Positions 1-9,805 are shown, numbered from the stretch's first letter. The stretch: 64,000 nt of DNA from Geobacillus vulcani PSS1 (GCF_000733845.1 NZ_JPOI01000001.1:62001-126000); one strand, 5' to 3'. Notes: generated from the sequence alone by a model not told the origin. Program-made: numbers and translations.

Positions 1-408
1 ATCGTTGTTTTCCCGCAGCCCCAAATTTTCAGCGGCGGCGCTCATGAGCGCCGCTTTGTTTGGTTGCTCGCGGAAGGTGACAGCGACAAACCCTTTCAGC
101 ACCTTTTCTTCAATCAGCGCGATGTCTTCGCTCACTTCAATGCGCTGAATCGGCACGATTTGTTGCAATTCTTCGAGCCGGATGGTCGGATGCTTTGGAA
201 TGTCATTTTGCAGATGACAAAGAATCCGCTCTTGCAATAGTTGGGGATCGACGAGCGAATCAAAATAGTAAATGGACAGCTCCTTGTCCCCAACAAGAAA
301 TGATAATTCGACAAAATCGCTCGATTGCCGCAGTTGTTCCCAAAGTTGCGAAATCGGGCGCTTGGGAGGGCGTTTTCTCTTTTTTTTCCAAAACATGAAC
401 AAACCCAT
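1..408 (-). CDS. GerA-family spore germination receptor subunit A (N-terminal part)
   Basis: This gene runs off the left edge, leaving about 136 N-terminal residues. The product begins [20 protein letters not shown] and continues with segments such as [20 protein letters not shown] and [14 protein letters not shown]. That layout, a basic N-terminus followed by a soluble domain, is typical of GerAA/GerKA subunits of the inner-membrane germinant receptors of spores. The ATG at 408 is preferred because a GAGGGG ribosome site lies six bases upstream; an ATG at 414 would abut that site. It is divergent from the chemotaxis gene. The family call comes from recalled sequence pattern, and the transmembrane half lies outside the window. 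Confidence 0.72.
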   Translation of the reverse strand, partial: MGLFMFWKKKRKRPPKRPISQLWEQLRQSSDFVELSFLVGDKELSIYYFDSLVDPQLLQERILCHLQNDIPKHPTIRLEELQQIVPIQRIEVSEDIALIEEKVLKGFVAVTFREQPNKAALMSAAAENLGLRENND

Positions 409-485
409 GGCCATCCCCTCGCCTTTCCGTTTACAGCATAGTCTTCCAATCGATAGATATTTTTATGCATCCCCCTTTCATCCTA

Positions 486-514
486 TTGATTCGACAAAAT
501 CTTCTATATATTAT
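486..514 (+). promoter_or_regulatory. sigma-A type promoter of the chemotaxis receptor gene
   Basis: TTGATT at 486-491 is separated by 17 bases from TATTAT at 509-514. A GGAG ribosome site follows at 537-540. No sigma-D-like motif was seen, which is mildly unusual for a chemoreceptor. Confidence 0.5.
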
Positions 515-548
515 TGAAAATAGACAAACGAAAAAAGGAGAATCGTCT

Positions 549-2159
549 ATGAGCGAACTGACGAAACAGCGCCGGGCGAAACGAGCCTTGAAAAAAGTGA
601 CGGCAACGGCAGAAGCGCTGCGAGAGGTGATCGATCGAACGCGTCCGCTCGAAGAACAGCTTGACCGCATCCGCGCCTTTTTAGACGATCGGCTCGGCCG
701 TGATGAATATTTTGTTGTTGTCGATGAAAGCGGATACGGGCTTATCCATACGAACCGCCTCCGCGAGGGAAGGGTGTTTGCCGACCCAGTCGGGCTCGCC
801 GCCGCCCGCACGAACGAGCCGCTATTGCAAGTGTACGAACGCGATACCGGCGAAGTGTTGATTGACGCCAGCTGCCCGCTTTGGATGGAGCCAGGCGGAA
901 GACGGTTCAATCTGCGGATGGGAAGGCTCATGCATCGTCCGTATTTGCAATGGGTGTTAGCAAGCATCGCCATCGCTCCGGCAGCTGTCGGGCTGGCCGC
1001 CTCCGCCGCCGGGGCGACGCCTGTTTTTGCCGCGCTGTTTGCCGCTTTATTTGGGCTTGGGCTCAGCGCCGCTTGGCATCGAGCCATTGCCGCCGAGCTT
1101 CGCCATTGGTACAGCGTCGCGCGCACCGTCTCCTCAGGTCAATTGCAAACGGAAGTGAAAACGAAGAAAAAACGAGATGAATTTCATCAAATCGCCTACG
1201 AAATCAACAAAATGATTCTCGGCATCCGCACGATCATCAATGAACTTGGCAAAGCAGCCAAAACTGTGCATGATGTGAGCGTTGAACAGCAGATGGAAAT
1301 GCGCCGCCTCTCTGAATCATTCGACGAAATCGCCGCTGCTGTTGAAACGTTCCGCGAAGGAGCAAAACAACAAACGACCGCTGTCGAGCAAGCGGGTGAC
1401 GTCATCCAGCAGATGGTGAAGCGCGTGCAGCTCATGCGGGCTGCCGTTGAACGCGTCGTACGGCAGGCGGGCGACGCTTGGTCGTCGGCAGCAGAAGGCA
1501 TTCGCCTCATTGAGGAAACAAAAACAAACATGGACGCGATGCAGCACGGCATCAATGAAACAACCGCCCTCATTGACAAAGCCGCCCATGAAGCGGCGCG
1601 CGCCCATGACATGATCACCGCCATTCGCACGATCGCCAAACAGACGAACTTGCTCGCCCTAAACGCCTCGATCGAAGCGGCGCGGGCGGGTGAAGCGGGC
1701 CGCGGTTTTTCCATCGTCGCCCAAGAAGTCCGAAAACTCGCCGAAGATACAAACGCGTTCGCCGCTGAAATTTTCGCCTCGCTCGACGCCATGACGAACG
1801 CGCTCAAGGAAGCCGTGCAAGCTGTACAAGGAAGCGGTCTCCGTGTTGAAACGACGAAAAACTCGCTTTGGAAAACAGGAGAGACGTTCACATCGTTTCA
1901 GGGCATGTTCGCCCAGCTGAACGACTTGCTTCAGCAAAACGAATCCTACGTCAACGCCATCACCGCCGACGGCGAGCAGCTCGGTGAACTGATGGGAGAC
2001 GTACGCACCGTGGCCGCCGATTTTTCAAACATGGTGCAAGAAACCGCATCGGGACTTGAGCAACAAACGCTCGCCCTTCACCAACTAGCCCGGGAAGCAG
2101 ACACGTTGGCTGCTGCAGCGCACGATTTAGAAAAAATGATCGCCCGATTCCACTCATAA
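549..2159 (+). CDS. methyl-accepting chemotaxis protein
   Basis: This 536-residue chemoreceptor is expected to signal to CheA/CheW. The ATG at 549 ([12 protein letters not shown]) follows a GGAG site; an upstream in-frame ATG at 465 lacks one. Residues about 1-125 form a soluble input region without a signal peptide. Two closely spaced hydrophobic segments lie near residues 134-154 and 156-175, so the sensor is probably cytoplasmic, unlike receptors with an extracellular Cache domain. A HAMP-like linker follows. The conserved signalling hairpin lies near residues 361-400 with the motifs [20 protein letters not shown] and [10 protein letters not shown]. The ligand is unknown. A convergent YkvI-like gene follows, with a shared terminator hairpin. 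Confidence 0.9.
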   Translation: MSELTKQRRAKRALKKVTATAEALREVIDRTRPLEEQLDRIRAFLDDRLGRDEYFVVVDESGYGLIHTNRLREGRVFADPVGLAAARTNEPLLQVYERDTGEVLIDASCPLWMEPGGRRFNLRMGRLMHRPYLQWVLASIAIAPAAVGLAASAAGATPVFAALFAALFGLGLSAAWHRAIAAELRHWYSVARTVSSGQLQTEVKTKKKRDEFHQIAYEINKMILGIRTIINELGKAAKTVHDVSVEQQMEMRRLSESFDEIAAAVETFREGAKQQTTAVEQAGDVIQQMVKRVQLMRAAVERVVRQAGDAWSSAAEGIRLIEETKTNMDAMQHGINETTALIDKAAHEAARAHDMITAIRTIAKQTNLLALNASIEAARAGEAGRGFSIVAQEVRKLAEDTNAFAAEIFASLDAMTNALKEAVQAVQGSGLRVETTKNSLWKTGETFTSFQGMFAQLNDLLQQNESYVNAITADGEQLGELMGDVRTVAADFSNMVQETASGLEQQTLALHQLAREADTLAAAAHDLEKMIARFHS

Positions 2160-2168
2160 CGAAACAAA

Positions 2169-2215
2169 GCCCTTTCGTCCCCCTTCACCAAAGAAATGTC
2201 AGGGAACGAAAGGGC
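2169..2215. terminator. hairpin between two convergent genes
   Basis: A 10-bp perfect stem (GCCCTTTCGT at 2169-2178 with ACGAAAGGGC at 2206-2215) lies between the stops of the chemoreceptor and the YkvI-like gene. T-rich sequence follows on the minus strand and only weak T-runs on the plus strand, so it may serve both genes. Confidence 0.55.
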
Positions 2216-2219
2216 CGAT

Positions 2220-3257
2220 TTATCGGTGCGGCAGCCGTCGACGCCAAAGAAGCCACAATAACATGAGACTCATGTAGCCAAACAGTGGATAGAGAAATGA
2301 CAACAACTCCCCATAGCGAAACGGGCTGACCGCCGCAAACAACAACACGAGCAGCACGCCCAGCCATTTTCCGCCGCTCGGCACCCAAACGCGCACTTGA
2401 CGGGCAAGCCCAAACAGGCCGCCGATGACCGATGTAAAAATTTCTCCGTAAATGACTACGACATACAACCAATACAGCATGGCAAAAAACGTACGAACCA
2501 CTTCAGCCATCGGAATGTCGTAATCATCCTTTTGCGGAAACGATAGCAGCACGATATGGTTTAGCAGCAACAACCCTGTCAATATCACTCCCCCCAACAT
2601 CGCCCCGCGCTTCACCGCTCGCTCACCGGTCGCTTCGCGGGCAACAGGCACAAGCACCGCTTGGGCCATCGCCAAGTTAAACGCCGCATAGGAAAACGGG
2701 GACAACATCGCCTTAAGCGAATAATCCGATGCCACCATATCCGGTCGGCATAAGTCGCCAACCATCATCATTTTGATCAATACGGTGGCGCTAAATATCA
2801 TCATCATCGGCACGACTAACACGTTGACGCCAAACAGCCCTTTGCGGTCGAGCAACATGACCACAAGCGCCAAACCGAGCGTCAGGGCAATCCCCGCCTG
2901 CCGCGGCCAGCCGATCTGCTCTTCAAACACCGCGCCCGCCCCGGCGATCATCACCGCCGTCACCCCCGCGATCATCGCCGTCATCACGAGCGTCACAAAC
3001 GGGCTCAACATTCTCCCGAACAAATAACGATTCAATTCATCGTATGATATGGCTCCAATGCGGCGCGCCATCACCATGAGTCGTGCGCCGCCCCATATAA
3101 ACAAAAAACCGCTGATGATGATCCCAACCGTTCCGGCCGCCCCATAACGGGTGAAAAATTCCATAATCTCTCTTCCGGTCGCAAATCCTGCTCCAATCAC
3201 CGTGCCGACGTAAACAGCGGCGATTTGCCACGCTTCCGACCATTCTGCTTTCTTCAC
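2220..3257 (-). CDS. YkvI-like integral membrane protein (APC-type transporter fold)
   Basis: The product is a 345-residue, strongly hydrophobic protein with about ten predicted membrane segments. Its start, VKKAEWSEAWQIAAVYVGTV, leads into IGAGFATGREIMEFF, a glycine-rich first helix typical of APC-superfamily transporters and of the uncharacterised YkvI family of Bacillus. I chose the GTG at 3257 because AAGG of a ribosome site sits just upstream; an upstream in-frame ATG at 3359 would add 34 residues and run into the neighbouring terminator. The substrate is unknown. It lies between a convergent chemoreceptor and a co-directional YtkA lipoprotein, separated from the latter by a terminator. 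Confidence 0.7.
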   Translation of the reverse strand: MKKAEWSEAWQIAAVYVGTVIGAGFATGREIMEFFTRYGAAGTVGIIISGFLFIWGGARLMVMARRIGAISYDELNRYLFGRMLSPFVTLVMTAMIAGVTAVMIAGAGAVFEEQIGWPRQAGIALTLGLALVVMLLDRKGLFGVNVLVVPMMMIFSATVLIKMMMVGDLCRPDMVASDYSLKAMLSPFSYAAFNLAMAQAVLVPVAREATGERAVKRGAMLGGVILTGLLLLNHIVLLSFPQKDDYDIPMAEVVRTFFAMLYWLYVVVIYGEIFTSVIGGLFGLARQVRVWVPSGGKWLGVLLVLLFAAVSPFRYGELLSFLYPLFGYMSLMLLWLLWRRRLPHR

Positions 3258-3334
3258 CTTCTGCTCTCCCCTTCTCCTTGTCCGCTGCTTATTTCCATGT
3301 ATATGTCTGCAGTGGACAGGAAAGACGAATAGAC

Positions 3335-3362
3335 AAAAAAAGGATGCCTTCCTCAGCATCCT
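3335..3362 (-). terminator. Rho-independent terminator after the YtkA-domain lipoprotein gene
   Basis: On the minus strand AGGATGC and GCATCCT (3341-3347 and 3356-3362) form a stem followed by a run of T residues. It closes the 3366-4112 gene just before the YkvI-like gene begins. Confidence 0.8.
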
Positions 3363-3365
3363 TCG

Positions 3366-4112
3366 TTACTGAACAGTCACTTGTTCGACTTGATGTTCGT
3401 GCAATTGATCTGCTTCCACATGCACTTTCACCGAATACGTCCCTTTGTTGGCAAACGTGGCAACAGCCTCGTATTTGCCGTTTCCTTTGTCATCCGCATC
3501 CACAAATTCATGCTTATTGCCCGCCTGCCAAATCTCAAAGCGAACGATGGCGTTCGTGAGAGGCTTCCCATCTTTGGTGAGATGGACGGTCAATGCCGCC
3601 GGCTTTCCAGCTTCGAACGAGCGGGATGACAGCGAAATAGCGACGGCGGCATGACGGTGTTCTTCAGCACTGCCTGGGGAATGTTCGCCCTCCCCGTCGG
3701 CTGCTGCCGCCTGTTCCGGGTTGCCAACGACAACATCTTTTTTCGGCATGTTATGCATATCGCGCGCTGTCACATGGGCGACAACGGAATACGTTCCCGC
3801 TTCGGTGAACGTTTTTTCCACGGAATAGCGGCCATTGCCGTCATGCTTTGCTTCGAGCATGTCCCGATCGCTGCTTCCGTGCTTCCATACTTCAAACTTT
3901 ACTTCGCTCGCATCGTCCACTTTTTCACCGCCATACGTCACGACACAGGCGAGCTTCGTCGGCTTGTTCAAGTCGATGTGATCCGGCACATCCATTTTCA
4001 CGTCAAGCACAGCCGCCGTATCGGCTTGCTTGTTGTGATTTGTACAAGCAGCCATGACCATCATCATCCCCAAAAGTACAATAGCAAACGCGAAACCAAC
4101 ACGTCTTCTCAT
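3366..4112 (-). CDS. lipoprotein with two YtkA/FixH-like domains
   Basis: The 248-residue product starts with a lipoprotein signal: basic MRRR, a hydrophobic stretch and a lipobox MAAC with the lipid-bearing cysteine at residue 23. Two similar immunoglobulin-like repeats follow, each ending in a stretch such as GNGRYSVEKTFTEAGTYSV or GNGKYEAVATFANKGTYSVK. This matches the YtkA-like family of surface proteins in Bacillus. A short acidic, His-containing linker (GEGEHSPGSAEEHRHA) joins the repeats, and the C-terminus contains HEH. The protein is probably anchored outside the membrane; a metal-related role is only a guess from these histidines. The ATG at 4112 follows AGGTGAAG. Confidence 0.72.
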   Translation of the reverse strand: MRRRVGFAFAIVLLGMMMVMAACTNHNKQADTAAVLDVKMDVPDHIDLNKPTKLACVVTYGGEKVDDASEVKFEVWKHGSSDRDMLEAKHDGNGRYSVEKTFTEAGTYSVVAHVTARDMHNMPKKDVVVGNPEQAAAADGEGEHSPGSAEEHRHAAVAISLSSRSFEAGKPAALTVHLTKDGKPLTNAIVRFEIWQAGNKHEFVDADDKGNGKYEAVATFANKGTYSVKVHVEADQLHEHQVEQVTVQ

Positions 4113-4309
4113 CTTCACCTTTCTCCTTTTTCTTTCAAAATTTTTATAACCAACATTGTTCAGCCGCCCCGTTCTCGGCACTGAAGGCAGGCCGTTCCCG
4201 CCTCTTTTTCTGCTTTTCACTTTATCATAGCTTTGCCGCATTTATATTAGTATTCACCATTTTTTCAAAAACATTTCATCGTTATCACAAATTTTTTTGC
4301 GCAAAACAC

Positions 4310-4371
4310 TTGAAAGTCAAAAAAGGTCAAAGTATAATAAAGTCAGAAGGTCAAAGAAAGTCAAAGTCAAA
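4310..4371 (+). promoter_or_regulatory. clpE promoter with tandem CtsR operators
   Basis: TTGAAA (4310-4315), a 17-base spacer and TATAAT (4333-4338) form a near-consensus sigma-A promoter. It is interlaced with heptad repeats of the CtsR type: AGTCAAA-AAA-GGTCAAA at 4315-4331 and GGTCAAA-GAA-AGTCAAA at 4349-4365, with a further GTCAAA at 4366-4371. CtsR is the class III heat-shock repressor of clpE, clpP and clpC in Bacillus. Binding here should block both the -35/-10 region and early transcription. Confidence 0.9.
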
Positions 4372-4401
4372 CCACCAGTAACGGAGAAGGGGGTATTCCT
4401 C

Positions 4402-6540
4402 ATGCGTTGCCAAGCATGCCAGCAACGTGAAGCAACCGTATTTGTCAACTTGCAATGGAACGGGGAAAAACAACAGCTTCATCTTTGCCATGAATGCTAT
4501 GAAAAACAAAAACAACAATTGTCGATTCCAATGATGAATTTTGGCTTTTCGCCATTTTCCTTTGATGACTTCTTCACCAGCCACTTCACAGCGGCCAACG
4601 CAGGAATGAGCTCGCCGGGAACGATGACGAAACGCTCGCAAAGCCATAGCGGCGGATTTTTGGATCAGTTCGGCCGCAACTTGACGCAAATGGCAAAAGC
4701 GGGCTTGATCGACCCGGTCATCGGCCGCGACAAAGAAATTGCGCGCGTTATTGAAATTTTGAACCGCCGCAACAAAAACAATCCGGTGTTGATCGGGGAG
4801 CCGGGCGTCGGGAAAACGGCCATCGTTGAAGGGCTCGCGCTGAAAATCGCCGAAGGAAACGTGCCGGAAAAATTGTTGAACAAAGAAGTGTACTTGCTTG
4901 ACGTCGCTTCGCTTGTCGCCAACACCGGCATCCGCGGTCAATTCGAAGAGCGGATGAAACGGCTCATCGCCGAACTGCAAGAGCGGAAAAACGTCATCTT
5001 GTTCATTGACGAAATCCATCTGCTCGTCGGCGCTGGCGCTGCCGAAGGGTCGATGGATGCCGGCAACATTTTAAAACCGGCGCTTGCCCGCGGCGAACTG
5101 CAAGTCGTCGGGGCAACGACGTTGAAAGAATACCGGCAAATTGAAAAAGACGCCGCTCTTGAGCGCCGCTTCCAACCGGTCATCGTCCACGAGCCGACCG
5201 TTGACGAAGCAATCGCCATCTTAAAAGGCATTCAACCAAAATATGAGCAATTCCACCATGTCCGCTATACGGATGAGGCGATCGAAGCGTGCGTCAAACT
5301 CGCGCACCGCTACATCCAAGACCGCTTCCTGCCGGACAAAGCGATCGACTTGTTGGACGAGGCCGGCTCGAAAGCGAACTTGCGCCTCGGCCCGACCGAT
5401 GAAAAACAGCTGCAAGAGCGGCTGATGCAAATCGCGAAAGAAAAAGAACAAGCGGCGAAAGAAGAAAACTATGAACTGGCGGCGAAACTGCGCGATGAAG
5501 AGCTGAAACTGGAGAAACAGCTCGAACAAGGCGTCACCCAAGAACGCCCTGTCGTGGATGCCGCCGATATCGAGCAAATCATCGCCGAGAAAACCGGCAT
5601 CCCGGTCGGCAAGCTGCAAGCCGATGAAAAAGAAAAAATGAAACATCTCGAAGAAAACTTGGCGAAAAAAGTGATCGGCCAAGCAGAAGCGGTGAAAAAA
5701 GTGGCGAAAGCCATTCGCCGCAGCCGCGCCGGCTTGAAGGCGAAACACCGCCCGATCGGTTCGTTCTTGTTTGTCGGCCCGACCGGCGTTGGGAAAACGG
5801 AGCTCGCCAAAACGCTCGCTGAAGAGCTGTTTGGCACGAAAGACGCCATGATTCGCCTCGATATGAGCGAATACATGGAAAAGCATTCGGTCGCGAAACT
5901 GATCGGTTCTCCTCCGGGCTATGTCGGCTTTGAAGAAGCCGGCCAGCTGACGGAAAAAGTGCGCCGCAATCCGTACAGCATCATCTTGCTTGATGAGATT
6001 GAAAAGGCGCACCCGGACGTGCAGCACATCTTCCTGCAAATTTTGGAAGACGGCCGCTTGACCGACAGCCAAGGCCGCACCGTCAGCTTCAAAGACACGG
6101 TCATCATCGCGACAAGCAACGCCGGCGTCACCGACAAAAAAATCACCGTCGGCTTTGAAAAACAAAGCGGCAGCCCATCAAGCGTTCTTGACTCACTCAG
6201 CGCTTACTTCAAGCCGGAATTTTTGAACCGCTTCGACGCCATCATCGAGTTCAAGCCGCTCGAAAAAGCTCACTTGCTTGAGATTGTCGACTTGATGCTC
6301 GCCGATGTCAAAGCGGCGATGCGCGAACAAGGCATTGAACTCGACGTGACGGAAGCGGCGAAAGAAAAACTGGCCGAACTCGGCTACCATCCGGCCTTCG
6401 GCGCCCGCCCGCTCCGCCGCGTCATCCAAGAGCATGTCGAAGACAACATCGCCGACTGCCTGCTTGACACCAGCGAACCGGTGCGCGCGATCCGCATCGA
6501 TGTCGAAGGAGAAGCCATCGTGGCGCAAATCGCCTCATAA
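4402..6540 (+). CDS. clpE: ATP-dependent Clp protease ATP-binding subunit ClpE
   Basis: ClpE is a Hsp100 unfoldase that feeds substrates to ClpP and helps resolve heat-damaged proteins. The 712-residue product has the diagnostic N-terminal zinc finger (Cys3, Cys6, Cys29, Cys32), a first AAA module with Walker A GEPGVGKT at 132-139, a UVR-like coiled segment near residues 357-375 and a second AAA module with GPTGVGKT at 459-466. The ATG at 4402 is chosen because it starts directly at the zinc finger and follows a GAGAAGGGGG site; the in-frame extension back to 4297 overlaps the CtsR operators. It is transcribed alone, with a terminator after the stop. Confidence 0.96.
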   Translation: MRCQACQQREATVFVNLQWNGEKQQLHLCHECYEKQKQQLSIPMMNFGFSPFSFDDFFTSHFTAANAGMSSPGTMTKRSQSHSGGFLDQFGRNLTQMAKAGLIDPVIGRDKEIARVIEILNRRNKNNPVLIGEPGVGKTAIVEGLALKIAEGNVPEKLLNKEVYLLDVASLVANTGIRGQFEERMKRLIAELQERKNVILFIDEIHLLVGAGAAEGSMDAGNILKPALARGELQVVGATTLKEYRQIEKDAALERRFQPVIVHEPTVDEAIAILKGIQPKYEQFHHVRYTDEAIEACVKLAHRYIQDRFLPDKAIDLLDEAGSKANLRLGPTDEKQLQERLMQIAKEKEQAAKEENYELAAKLRDEELKLEKQLEQGVTQERPVVDAADIEQIIAEKTGIPVGKLQADEKEKMKHLEENLAKKVIGQAEAVKKVAKAIRRSRAGLKAKHRPIGSFLFVGPTGVGKTELAKTLAEELFGTKDAMIRLDMSEYMEKHSVAKLIGSPPGYVGFEEAGQLTEKVRRNPYSIILLDEIEKAHPDVQHIFLQILEDGRLTDSQGRTVSFKDTVIIATSNAGVTDKKITVGFEKQSGSPSSVLDSLSAYFKPEFLNRFDAIIEFKPLEKAHLLEIVDLMLADVKAAMREQGIELDVTEAAKEKLAELGYHPAFGARPLRRVIQEHVEDNIADCLLDTSEPVRAIRIDVEGEAIVAQIAS

Positions 6541-6550
6541 CCGTCTGACG

Positions 6551-6592
6551 AACGTCGTCTCACCTTGAACACAGGGTGGGGCGTTTTTTTTT
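6551..6592 (+). terminator. terminator after clpE
   Basis: An imperfect stem pairs sequence around AACGTCGTCTCACC (6551-6564) with GGGTGGGGCGTT, followed by nine T residues. It lies 11 bases after the clpE stop codon. Confidence 0.75.
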
Positions 6593-6835
6593 ACATTATA
6601 TCGAATATTGTCGTCGACTTCCTACCTCTTTTCCACTTCCTAAAAGGTATTGGGAGATTGCGACATGATATACCAAAAGATTTGATCAATCGAATCAATC
6701 ATGGGGACTTGCGGTACAATCTTCTCATCTTGGACAAAGAGCGATCCCCTGTCCATATTTTTAACGATGTCCAATGGTATCCATCGTTTGATCCGAATAA
6801 AGGATCAAATATGATTTCGGAAGATGGCCATACAA

Positions 6836-7233
6836 AAAAATGATCGATCAATCGAAACCATTCCATACCGATTGGACAAACGAACATGCTCATCGGTCAA
6901 ACATCGTTTGAACAAATAGCACAAGATTCGATCGTTCTGAATTTGCAGCGGGCGTGCGAAGCCCGCATCGATTTGGCCATGCATATCGTTGCCGAGCAAA
7001 AATTCGGATTGCCGCAGCATAGCCGCGATGCGTTCGCTCTTCTCGAAGAACATGGGGTCATCTCCCCTTCCGTAAGCAAAAAGATGAAGGCGATGATCGG
7101 ATTCCGCAACATCGCTGTTCACGACTACCAACCACTGAACCTTGGCATCGTACAAGCCATCGTTGAACAACATCTTGATGATTTCAAACAGTTTGCCGAA
7201 GCTATCCTCCGTTATGCGAAAGAAAACAACTAG
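6836..7233 (+). pseudogene. truncated or frameshifted HepT-like (DUF86) toxin gene
   Basis: The open frame from ATG 6886 gives 115 residues that match the HEPN protein HepT from about its thirtieth residue on, including DSIVLNLQRACEARIDLAMH and the catalytic RX4HXY motif as RNIAVHDY (Arg74, His79, Tyr81). HepT is normally an RNase toxin paired with an MntA nucleotidyltransferase antitoxin. Here the N-terminal helix is out of frame: a segment reading NDRSIETIPYRLDKR just upstream resembles it but is in another frame and ends in a stop. No ribosome site precedes 6886. The 6593-6835 stretch holds no recognisable MntA gene. I therefore treat it as a relic; a functional shortened protein cannot be excluded. 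Confidence 0.6.
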
Positions 7234-7260
7234 GCCGGCTCCTGCGCGGAAGCCGGCCGG

Positions 7261-7914
7261 TTAGCGCCGCAGACCGTTCATCAACACGCGGATCGTCCGT
7301 TCCATTTCCGCCTCATCGTCCCAGTTGTGGTCAGGCAAAAGGAGAAAGCGGGCGGCCAAAAAGCCGGCGAGCGATGTGATCGTCAAGCGGATGACCGAAT
7401 CGACCGGCAGCTCGGCCAACTCCCCTTTCTCTTGAAAATGGCGGACAATGCGGGCGAATTTTGGATACACATGCTCGGTAAACACGCGTTGAAAGCACTG
7501 TTTGATCTCGGAATGAAAGGCCAGCTCCTGCCAGAGCACGCGAATCGCCGGCAGATACGTTTTCACAAAGGCGTAGCGGTTGGAGAACACCGCGCGCAAA
7601 AACTGTTCGTACGTCTCATATTCGTTGTCAAACACTTCGCGGACAAACTCTTTCGCCAAAAACGGGGCGACGGACTGAAACAATGTCGGCGTGACGATCG
7701 CCAACAATAAGTCTTTTTTCGTCTTATAGTGGCGGAAGATCGTGCCTTCCGCCACCCCAGCCTTTTTGGCGATTTCACTCGTGGAAGTCGCCGCATAGCC
7801 TTTTTCAGCAAACATTTCCACCGCGGCTTCCAAAATTTTCAGCTGCTTTTCACTGAACTGCCCTTCCTTGCCGCCGATTTGCAGCAATTCCTGAATCCAT
7901 GAATGCTCGCTCAT
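7261..7914 (-). CDS. TetR/AcrR family transcriptional regulator
   Basis: The 217-residue product has a TetR-type DNA-binding domain near residues 20-65, ending in the characteristic KAGVAEGTIFRHYKTKKDLL. The remaining helical domain should bind an unknown ligand. It is the last gene of an operon with an ABC-2 permease and its ATPase, 11 bases after the permease. Two inverted repeats of the TGAGT-N4-ACTCA type flank the operon promoter, so autorepression is likely. The start at 7914 (MSEHSWIQELL) was chosen because longer reading would extend into the permease gene. Confidence 0.88.
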   Translation of the reverse strand: MSEHSWIQELLQIGGKEGQFSEKQLKILEAAVEMFAEKGYAATSTSEIAKKAGVAEGTIFRHYKTKKDLLLAIVTPTLFQSVAPFLAKEFVREVFDNEYETYEQFLRAVFSNRYAFVKTYLPAIRVLWQELAFHSEIKQCFQRVFTEHVYPKFARIVRHFQEKGELAELPVDSVIRLTITSLAGFLAARFLLLPDHNWDDEAEMERTIRVLMNGLRR

Positions 7915-7925
7915 GACTCTACTCC

Positions 7926-8951
7926 TTACAGCTTGCGGTATTTTTTCAATGCTACTACATTGAATACCATAAACAGCAACGTAAAGCCAAGCAGCACGTA
8001 CACATCCACAGCGATGGCGCGAAAACCTTCCCCCCGCACCATAATATCGCGCAGCGCATCCGCCCCGTAGGTGAGCGGCATGATGACGCTCAGCGAACGC
8101 AGCCATTCTTCCATCGTGTCAAGATTGAACAAGCCGGAGAAAAACACTTGCGGCACGACGACAAGCGGGATAAACTGCACCATTTGCAGCTCGTTGTTGG
8201 CGAACGCCGACAGCAGCATCCCGAGCGCCAGCGCCGTCATCGCCAGCAAAAACGTGATGAGCAGCACATACACGAACGAACCTTCCATCATCATGTCGAG
8301 CACATCAATGGCAAACCATGAAATTAAGCTTGCCTGAATCGTCGTAAACAGCCCGAACCCGATCATGTAGCCGGCGACCATTTCCCAGCGCCTGAGCGGC
8401 GTCGCCATCAACCGCTCGAGCGTCCCATTCGTCCGCTCGCGCAAAAATGACACTCCAGCAATCAAAAAGACAAAAAAGAAGACGAAAAAGCCGATCAACA
8501 CGGGGCCGAAATAATCAAATGACGCCATATCGCTTGATCCGTGCCAATACGTTGTTTTCAGCTGAAACGGGGGCTTGGGCGCCATGGACTGAAACGCCTG
8601 TTGCACCGCGGCCATCACCGCCTGATTGGCCGTCGGGTCGCTTCCTTCCAGCGTAAGGTGCGGAGCGCTTCCGCTCATGTCAAGCCACGCGTCAATGTCT
8701 TGATCGTCCAGCTGCTTTCGCGCTTGTTTTGCTGACAGCTCTTTCACGTTCGCTCCCGCTTCTTTCAACTTGTCAACAACCGCCTCAGGCACGTGTTCGC
8801 TGACGGCAATGGCTGGTTTGTATTCTTCGCCATTAAACACCAAATCCATTAACAACAAGACGAACATCGGTGCGACAATCATGAGCGCCAGCGTGCGCTT
8901 GTCGCGGAAAAACTGGCGGATGATGCGGACGACAATGGCCAACACTCTCAT
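7926..8951 (-). CDS. ABC-2 type transporter permease
   Basis: This 341-residue protein has one N-terminal membrane segment, a soluble loop of about 130 residues outside the membrane, and a cluster of five C-terminal membrane segments. The sequence FLRERTNGTLERLMATPLRR is a hallmark of the ABC2_membrane_3 (YhgE/LinearmycinR-like) family. It overlaps the upstream ATPase gene by four bases (ATGA), so translation is coupled. Together they probably export a drug or amphiphile, with expression set by the adjacent TetR protein. The substrate cannot be read from sequence. Confidence 0.88.
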   Translation of the reverse strand: MRVLAIVVRIIRQFFRDKRTLALMIVAPMFVLLLMDLVFNGEEYKPAIAVSEHVPEAVVDKLKEAGANVKELSAKQARKQLDDQDIDAWLDMSGSAPHLTLEGSDPTANQAVMAAVQQAFQSMAPKPPFQLKTTYWHGSSDMASFDYFGPVLIGFFVFFFVFLIAGVSFLRERTNGTLERLMATPLRRWEMVAGYMIGFGLFTTIQASLISWFAIDVLDMMMEGSFVYVLLITFLLAMTALALGMLLSAFANNELQMVQFIPLVVVPQVFFSGLFNLDTMEEWLRSLSVIMPLTYGADALRDIMVRGEGFRAIAVDVYVLLGFTLLFMVFNVVALKKYRKL

Positions 8952-9676
8952 CGACGAGCACCTCCAAACGTCAAAAACGCTTGTTCAATCGTTTCTGCGC
9001 CTGCTTTTTGTTTCAATTCATCCGGGCGGCCGACGGCGATCAAACGACCTTCGCGAATCATGCCAAGCCGCCCGCACTTTTCCGCTTCATCCATCACATG
9101 GGTCGTGACGACAATGGTTGTACCGCGCCGGCGAATCCGCTCGAGCTCCGCCCAAATCGATTGGCGCAGCACCGGATCGATGCCGACTGTCGGCTCATCC
9201 AAAATGAGCACTTCGGGTTCGTGAAGCAAGGCGATCGCCAGCGACAGCCGCCGCTTCATCCCGCCTGAGTATTGGTGCACCGGCTTTTTCCGGTCATCCG
9301 TCAAGTTGACGAGCGCGAGCATGTCATCGATCCGTTCTTTTTGTTTTTTTCCTCTTAATCCATAGATCGAGGCGAAAAATTGCATGTTCTCGAGCGCGGT
9401 CAATTCTCCGTACAGGGCATCCGACTGCGCCATAAAGCCGATCCGCTTCATGGCGCCAAGATCAGGCATGTTCACGCCCAACACGCGAATCGTGCCTTCG
9501 CTCGCCAAATCAATGCCGGCGATCATGCGCACCAACGTCGTCTTGCCGGCTCCCGACGGGCCGAGCAGACCGAAAATTTCCCCCGCGCGGACATCCAACG
9601 ACACATCGTCGATGACCACTTTTTTTCCAAACCGCTTGGAAACACGCTCGACTTGAATACATGGATTGGCGGTCAT
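8948..9676 (-). CDS. ABC transporter ATP-binding protein (export type)
   Basis: A 242-residue ABC ATPase with Walker A GPSGAGKT, signature YSGGMKRRLSLA, Walker B LILDEPTVGID and an H-loop in VVTTHVMDEAE. It is of the DrrA/CcmA-like class that pairs with ABC-2 permeases. The ATG at 9676 follows a GGGGAG site; an upstream in-frame ATG at 9712 lies inside the operator region and is rejected. First gene of a three-gene operon with permease and TetR regulator. Confidence 0.92.
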   Translation of the reverse strand: MTANPCIQVERVSKRFGKKVVIDDVSLDVRAGEIFGLLGPSGAGKTTLVRMIAGIDLASEGTIRVLGVNMPDLGAMKRIGFMAQSDALYGELTALENMQFFASIYGLRGKKQKERIDDMLALVNLTDDRKKPVHQYSGGMKRRLSLAIALLHEPEVLILDEPTVGIDPVLRQSIWAELERIRRRGTTIVVTTHVMDEAEKCGRLGMIREGRLIAVGRPDELKQKAGAETIEQAFLTFGGARR

Positions 9677-9700
9677 TGTTTTTCTCCCCTTTACATAGTA

Positions 9701-9765
9701 GTGAGCAATCACTCATTTATAGTATAATGAAGATAAACCTTTTTGTAAAGTGAGTAATCACTCAC
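9701..9765 (-). promoter_or_regulatory. promoter flanked by two TetR-type operators
   Basis: On the minus strand TTTACA (9744-9749), a 17-base spacer and TATACT (9721-9726) form a promoter for the ATPase-permease-TetR operon. Near-identical palindromes sit on each side: GTGAGTAATCACTCAC at 9750-9765 upstream of the -35, and GTGAGCAATCACTCA at 9701-9715 downstream of the -10. Their symmetry and placement fit repression by the operon's own TetR protein; that link is inferred. Confidence 0.75.
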
Positions 9766-9805
9766 AAAATACATTTTTTAAGCTGCCGACAGTTCGGCAG
9801 CCCAT

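Noticed and set aside
431..1126. Long frame antisense to the chemoreceptor gene, and many similar antisense frames elsewhere
   Set aside because: They mirror a real gene on the other strand, lack ribosome sites and read as Arg/Ala/Ser-rich shadows typical of high-GC coding DNA.
6565..6843. 92-codon frame between clpE and the HepT relic
   Set aside because: It begins inside the clpE terminator, has no ribosome site and resembles no MntA-type antitoxin.
9782..9801. Hairpin after the GNAT gene as a terminator
   Set aside because: The stem is good, but on the minus strand it is followed by TTAAAAAATG rather than a T-run, so I did not list it as a terminator.
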